A program made the position numbers and the translations under genes. The notes beneath the pieces are model-generated. The model did not search any database, was not told the DNA's origin, and was given only the letters and a program-made list of their open reading frames with translations. Shown one piece after another: positions 35,706-40,369 of a stretch of DNA of 40,369 nt. This stretch comes from Bacteroidota bacterium (lineage in GTDB: Bacteria > Bacteroidota > Bacteroidia > UKL13-3): the NCBI GenBank assembly GCA_947446605.1, contig CANFHJ010000011.1, positions 1 to 40,369 on the forward strand. Reading direction: 5' to 3'. Numbering within the stretch: position 1 is the stretch's first letter; each line of letters opens with the position of its first letter.

Positions 35706-38700
35706 ATGATGAAACGATTATTTACCAGACTAGTTTTAATTGCAGTTTGTTGGCTTACTGCCGCAAGTGCATTTTCACAATCTATTACCTTGGATGTACA
35801 ACCAAGGGTAGTTTGTTTGGGTAATCCCATGCAAATTGATGCCTATCTAACAGGTGTGAATGTGAATGATGTTACCTCTTACCGTTTTGATTGGGGTAAT
35901 GGAGATTCAAGTATCAATAATATTGGGAAGCCGGTATCAAATACCAGAACCTATCAGTATTCTGCTGCAGGTGTTTACAATATTACGGTAACTGCACGCT
36001 TTAGTAACCGCAGCCCACTTATCATGTCTTATTGGGATACCGTTTACAACAAACCGCAAGCCAATTTTCAATTGATGAGTTTGGATTCACAGTGCTTTAA
36101 ATACAATGAATATTGTTTTAAAGATTTAACTGTTCCAGGACCATATCCAAGTTTACCATTAAACTTATTGATTTTTGCTTATGGTGATGGTGATAGTAAT
36201 TTGATATCCAATGGTACAATTAAGTGTCATCATTTTGGACAAGGTAACCGCAGGTGGAATGTAACTTTGACCACCACAGACATTGGAGGTTGTGAAACCA
36301 AAGCTTACCAATATGTTTATGTTGCACCAAACATTAATCCTAGTTTTACGGTAAGTGGTATACCAAAATGTGATACCACCCCTTATATTTTTGTAAACAA
36401 TACACCCGTTTCTCAGTCGGATTTACTTTGGTTTAGATGGGAATATGGCGACGACAGTGTTTACAATTCTGCTAATCCATTAACTGGTAACGATCCACGT
36501 TGGAGTTTGTTTACCTATAAATACACTAAGAATGGGGTGTTTAACCCTCGTTTAATTGTTCAACACAAACGTTTCCATTGCGCCGATACTTTTGACTATT
36601 CTTTCACAGGAAGTCAACTACCAGAGAACATTGTTTTACGTTATGATATTAGAAGTAGAAGAAGTGTAAACAATGATACCATTGCAGATAGTGTTTGTTT
36701 AATGAACTTAAACACTGCGGGTGTTTGTTTGTATAACAATTATCCATTGCAAGGGGTTAATACACCTATTCAAATTTTGTGGGATTTTTCTGATCCAAAT
36801 GCTAACCCACCAGGTTCTGATAAAAAATTAAATGAGGTTACCCCTTGTTACCGTTACCAAGGCATGGGGCATTATTTCCCTAAACTATATGTTGCTTGTC
36901 CAGGACAACCAGTAAGAACAGTTAACTTTTGGTCGCGCATAGATACTGCTAGGATGAGTGATACCCAATATGTGCCGCCACCGGTTTTAAATCCAGGAAT
37001 CAATACCATCAATGGTTATTTCTTTAAAGTAACTGATAGTATGGCGCAATACAGATGGATTATGGGTGCAAACGGTATTCCACGCGATAGTATTGTTTCT
37101 TACTGGAAATGGTTTAACGATGATCCAGCTAAAGCAACCTATAAAAAACGTAGAAACCAATTACAAGGTTATGGTGTAAATATTATGGGGCCATTGGTTC
37201 AAGTGGAAGATCCACCAAAGAACGTGAAGATGAATCCAGCATTGAAAAACCAGTGCGCACCTAGTTTCCCTGTAGAATTTACCAATGCAACCAATGCTTA
37301 CCAATCTAATAACTTGTATATCAAGTGGGATTTTGCAGATAATTATGCGCCGCGTTGTACTTCTTATTCTACACCTAATCCAAGTATGACCAATGGTGGC
37401 AGAGAACCATACACTACCGCCAATGATATGTTTAACAGAACGCTTGGACGTTTTATGTACAAAGGTGTTATTTATCCTGGTCGTGTAAATTGTGCTTTCT
37501 CACATGATACCTTACCAATTCACCAATACCAAAAATGGGCAGATATTTACAGGTGGTTCTATTATGGAAAAGATTTTCCGCCATATGATTCAACCAACTG
37601 GACTAATGACCCAGCTAAACCAATTGGTGGTGCAGGTCAACCAAGATTCCGTGTACATGTATTAGATTCAGGAGCGGCAGGCTATCCTAGTCCATGGGGT
37701 AAGCCATCTTATTCTGCTGGTGTAACTCCATCAAGACATGATACATTGCAAGGAATGTGGCCAGCGGATATTAATCCAAATAGGCCAATAACATTAGCTG
37801 CAATGATTCCTGATCCATTTGCAAGTGCTAAGGGATTAACTTCACTTACCATTCCTCCAGGAACGCGTGTTGATACAAACGGATTGTTAGTTCCACCATT
37901 GTCTGGATTATTACCTGATGGAACCAATAGAGCCTTGTACCGAGGAAACATGAAGCTACCTGGTTCTCAAATGACCTTATACGAATATTTCTTTAAACGT
38001 AGTGTTGAAGCTTGTTACACGGTTAAATTGTATGAAAAGGATAGTTTCAATAACCAATCTGATGATGCGTATAAAACATTTACACGTATTAATATGGTGG
38101 GTGGAACAATAACCATTCAACAAAAAACAGATACTACATTGGGGCATCCTGTAATACATTCTACTGAGGTATTTAGTGCTACAAGTACACCTCCTTCAAT
38201 TTACCCTGTAGTAGATAGTTTATATATTACTGCTGCAGGTACTGGTTATGTTACAACCAATAATGTTCCTGTAACAGGAGGATCTGGTACTGGTATGTTG
38301 GTTCATATCAAAGCAAATGCGGGTATTGTAACAGAAGTACAAGTTAGCAATGGCGGTAAGGGTTATGCCCTCAATGATGTGGTAACTATTGCAGGCGGCT
38401 TAACCAATGCTACTTGCCAAGTTAAACGCTTAAAAGACATATTAATTTATAACTACAAACCATATGATGTATTGCAGGATGGAAGTTCTAAATACATTAT
38501 GGTACGTGATGATGAATTCTTTGTAGACTATTATGATTGTGGTGGCGAAGGAACTGTTCAATTACCACTTGCTGGTGCCGATGCTTATGGCGTTGGTCAG
38601 AATGGTAGAATTTGCCCAGGATTATATGATGGAGAAAAAGGTGGTAACCCACAAATTGTATTTGATGCAAGTGCGGGTAATCCTGGAACCTATCCAGATT

Positions 38701-40369
38701 GCGGACAAAGAACGGTTATCTTATTAAACTACGATTCATTTGCAGATAGACATGACGGTACTGCTTGTCAGTTAGACGGATGGGTAGATTGGCAAGGTAT
38801 GTCTGCAAGTAGTAACTTTACCTCTAATGTAACTGGTGGAGGAAATACCTGGCCAGGATTCTATACCATTCCTAATTTCTTCCCATTGCCTCCAGGTCCT
38901 TGGACAGGTGCAAGTGGTGCGGTAAACTTTACCCACTACCAGCCAAGTACAGATATTCCTTGGTCTTATACCCACTCTCCTCAAAATCCAAATGGATATG
39001 TAACCATTGGTATACAAGTAGGTAATGGTTCTGGTTCTTACCAATGTTTGTCGCAAACCGTTTGGTACCATAACTTCTTCCACTTTATTAAATTGGCTAC
39101 GGAGTATACTTATAGAAAAGTAGGCGGTTACGCTGCTTACGGAAACCCAAGCAGGTTGCCAAGTCAAGATTATACTTATGATACGTGTAGCAACTTTGTT
39201 CAAGCAAATCCTGCGCCACCGCCAACGCAATTGTATACACCAAATCCTTCATACCGTGAGCCTTGGAGCCGTTTGTTTGGAAAAGGAGATATTATTGAAT
39301 TTGTACCTTATGCTAAACAACAAGATTTTGTATTAACAGACGAGTGGGTTTGGGGTGATGGTATTGTTACTGTAGATTCATTTATAACTAACAAGGTAGA
39401 TACCTTTGTAGCTTTGAATCCGAGCAATCCTAGTCAATTGTCGTACTTTGAAAAGAATACATTTCCTGTAAACCGTATCCGTTACGAGTTTGAAACTTCT
39501 ACTTTCCCTTGGACTATCTTGAGTTCAAAAATTCCTTATCCTGTAGGTGTTCATACATTCCATACTACGCGCTACGATACCATTTGGCAGTGTAATGATG
39601 CAACGCACCAATTGCCGCCACAATCTATAACACCTACTAATATCTTTATTGATACAGCTTTCTTTATTCTACCTGTGCAACACCAGTATTTCATGTCTTC
39701 ATATGAAATGCCTGCTGGTCCTGGTTCGAGCCTAAAGAAAAATGAAATTACAGAGGTGAGTCACCGTATGAAAACTACCACTATTTGTTTGAACTCTACT
39801 GAGCGTCAAATTGTAATTGGTGTAATGGATACTTTCTATATGAAAGAAGGCAATGATTTCTCTGATGGTGTATTGTGTGTGGGTCAAACTGTGAACTTTA
39901 TAGATTCAATACGCTATTGGTTCCCTAAATCACAAGGTCAGTACAACCCATCACGTCCTTTGAACATTCCAGCAGGTGAAGAGCCGTTGTTACGTTTCTT
40001 AGACATGCATGGTGCGGGTATGATTAACTATCCAATTGATAGTATCAAGACCTATCCAAATGTGACCAAATATGTTTCAACTATTCAAAGTAGTTGTCCT
40101 ACCGGATGGCAATTCTTAATGTCTGGAACAGCTCCAAATAATTACAACTTCTGTATTAAAATAGATACCAATTTCTTCGAACGTATTTATTGGGATTTTG
40201 AATCGGATGGTGTAATTGATGCAACTGGTAAAAATCCTTCGCATCAATTTAGTTTACCAGGTAGGTTTAAAGTTTCTATGATTAGTAGAGATACTGTTGG
40301 TTACTTTGATACTTGTTCAATGTTCTTAGATGTTGTGAAACCTGTTTCTTACTTTAAGAGCCAACGCAT
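35706..40369 (+). CDS. Giant secreted PKD-domain protein (3' end missing)
   Basis: The frame stays open for 1554 codons to the window edge. The N-terminus has MMKRLF and then a signal peptide ending near residue 24 (VLIAVCWLTAASAFSQ); either of two adjacent ATGs (35706, 35709) could start it. A PKD domain follows (about 30-105: YRFDWGNGDS ... GVYNITVTA). Other PKD-like phrases are WEYGDDS, IKWDFADNY, WVWGDGIV and, near the edge, IYWDFESDGVIDATG. About 838-898 holds two GTGY / GKGY ... GG loops (ITAAGTGYVTTN, SNGGKGYALNDVVTIAGG), a motif also common in phage fibres and large surface proteins. Many Cys are present (for example YDCGGEG, CGQRT). No CTD is seen because the end is missing. It starts 71 bases after the CTD-bearing membrane protein with no terminator between, so it is probably in the sigma-factor operon and may be its main output. 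Confidence 0.88.
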   Translation, partial: MMKRLFTRLVLIAVCWLTAASAFSQSITLDVQPRVVCLGNPMQIDAYLTGVNVNDVTSYRFDWGNGDSSINNIGKPVSNTRTYQYSAAGVYNITVTARFSNRSPLIMSYWDTVYNKPQANFQLMSLDSQCFKYNEYCFKDLTVPGPYPSLPLNLLIFAYGDGDSNLISNGTIKCHHFGQGNRRWNVTLTTTDIGGCETKAYQYVYVAPNINPSFTVSGIPKCDTTPYIFVNNTPVSQSDLLWFRWEYGDDSVYNSANPLTGNDPRWSLFTYKYTKNGVFNPRLIVQHKRFHCADTFDYSFTGSQLPENIVLRYDIRSRRSVNNDTIADSVCLMNLNTAGVCLYNNYPLQGVNTPIQILWDFSDPNANPPGSDKKLNEVTPCYRYQGMGHYFPKLYVACPGQPVRTVNFWSRIDTARMSDTQYVPPPVLNPGINTINGYFFKVTDSMAQYRWIMGANGIPRDSIVSYWKWFNDDPAKATYKKRRNQLQGYGVNIMGPLVQVEDPPKNVKMNPALKNQCAPSFPVEFTNATNAYQSNNLYIKWDFADNYAPRCTSYSTPNPSMTNGGREPYTTANDMFNRTLGRFMYKGVIYPGRVNCAFSHDTLPIHQYQKWADIYRWFYYGKDFPPYDSTNWTNDPAKPIGGAGQPRFRVHVLDSGAAGYPSPWGKPSYSAGVTPSRHDTLQGMWPADINPNRPITLAAMIPDPFASAKGLTSLTIPPGTRVDTNGLLVPPLSGLLPDGTNRALYRGNMKLPGSQMTLYEYFFKRSVEACYTVKLYEKDSFNNQSDDAYKTFTRINMVGGTITIQQKTDTTLGHPVIHSTEVFSATSTPPSIYPVVDSLYITAAGTGYVTTNNVPVTGGSGTGMLVHIKANAGIVTEVQVSNGGKGYALNDVVTIAGGLTNATCQVKRLKDILIYNYKPYDVLQDGSSKYIMVRDDEFFVDYYDCGGEGTVQLPLAGADAYGVGQNGRICPGLYDGEKGGNPQIVFDASAGNPGTYPDCGQRTVILLNYDSFADRHDGTACQLDGWVDWQGMSASSNFTSNVTGGGNTWPGFYTIPNFFPLPPGPWTGASGAVNFTHYQPSTDIPWSYTHSPQNPNGYVTIGIQVGNGSGSYQCLSQTVWYHNFFHFIKLATEYTYRKVGGYAAYGNPSRLPSQDYTYDTCSNFVQANPAPPPTQLYTPNPSYREPWSRLFGKGDIIEFVPYAKQQDFVLTDEWVWGDGIVTVDSFITNKVDTFVALNPSNPSQLSYFEKNTFPVNRIRYEFETSTFPWTILSSKIPYPVGVHTFHTTRYDTIWQCNDATHQLPPQSITPTNIFIDTAFFILPVQHQYFMSSYEMPAGPGSSLKKNEITEVSHRMKTTTICLNSTERQIVIGVMDTFYMKEGNDFSDGVLCVGQTVNFIDSIRYWFPKSQGQYNPSRPLNIPAGEEPLLRFLDMHGAGMINYPIDSIKTYPNVTKYVSTIQSSCPTGWQFLMSGTAPNNYNFCIKIDTNFFERIYWDFESDGVIDATGKNPSHQFSLPGRFKVSMISRDTVGYFDTCSMFLDVVKPVSYFKSQR

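Noticed and set aside
38221-38400. GTGY/GKGY loops considered as a prophage tail-fibre fragment
   Set aside because: They lie within a continuous secreted PKD protein with a signal peptide and no phage genes nearby; the motif also occurs in bacterial surface proteins.
37709-39230. Minus-strand open frames of 60-152 codons and a plus-strand one at 38533
   Set aside because: All overlap the long open frame of the giant PKD gene and encode no recognisable features.

Overview
The window is a piece of a Bacteroidota (Bacteroidetes) chromosome. The evidence is a core type IX secretion (T9SS) and gliding locus (porU, porV, two porP/sprF genes, gldJ) and several giant secreted proteins with PKD, beta-helix or Ig-like domains and T9SS C-terminal sorting domains (CTDs). 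The DNA is AT-rich, clear Shine-Dalgarno sites are few, and several upstream regions carry the Bacteroidota -7 element TAnnTTTG. I cannot place it below phylum; a gliding or surface-adhesive free-living lineage is a guess. No tRNA, rRNA, CRISPR, insertion sequence or prophage was found.

Layout. 1-2239: 3' end of a secreted PKD/GEVED/Ig-like protein with a type A CTD. 2274-5147: divergent tilS (tRNA-Ile lysidine synthase) and an OstA/LptA-like envelope protein. 5191-13901: a transcription unit with promoter, leader, an 8.5-kb gene for a 2838-residue protein (three beta-helix repeats, six PKD domains, type A CTD) and a strong terminator. 14158-16933: a LysE-type exporter (minus strand), then a histidine kinase and response regulator with overlapping ends. 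16947-21744: fumC and a UvrD-type helicase fused to a RecB-like nuclease, both minus strand. 21822-27426: porU-porV-ispF, minus strand. 27581-31280: two PorP/SprF proteins, then gldJ with its own -7 element and terminator. 31294-34086: a secreted SBBP-repeat protein with a type B CTD. 34228-40369: an ECF sigma factor, a single-pass membrane protein that looks like its anti-sigma factor but ends in a T9SS type B-like CTD, and a giant PKD protein that runs off the window.

How the genes fit together. PorV and PorU are the outer-membrane shuttle and the sortase that removes CTDs. PorP/SprF proteins are tied to type B CTD substrates, and GldJ is a lipoprotein needed for gliding and T9SS stability. 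The window therefore holds both the secretion machinery and four likely cargo proteins: two with a type A CTD, one with type B, and one whose C-terminus is not seen. The most notable arrangement is sigma factor / membrane protein with a CTD / giant exported protein. It suggests, as inference, a regulator that senses T9SS or envelope state by displaying a cargo-like CTD in the periplasm. A second notable signal is an over-represented palindrome, GGTTCGAACC, scattered through genes and spacers in all reading frames, which resembles a highly iterated palindrome.
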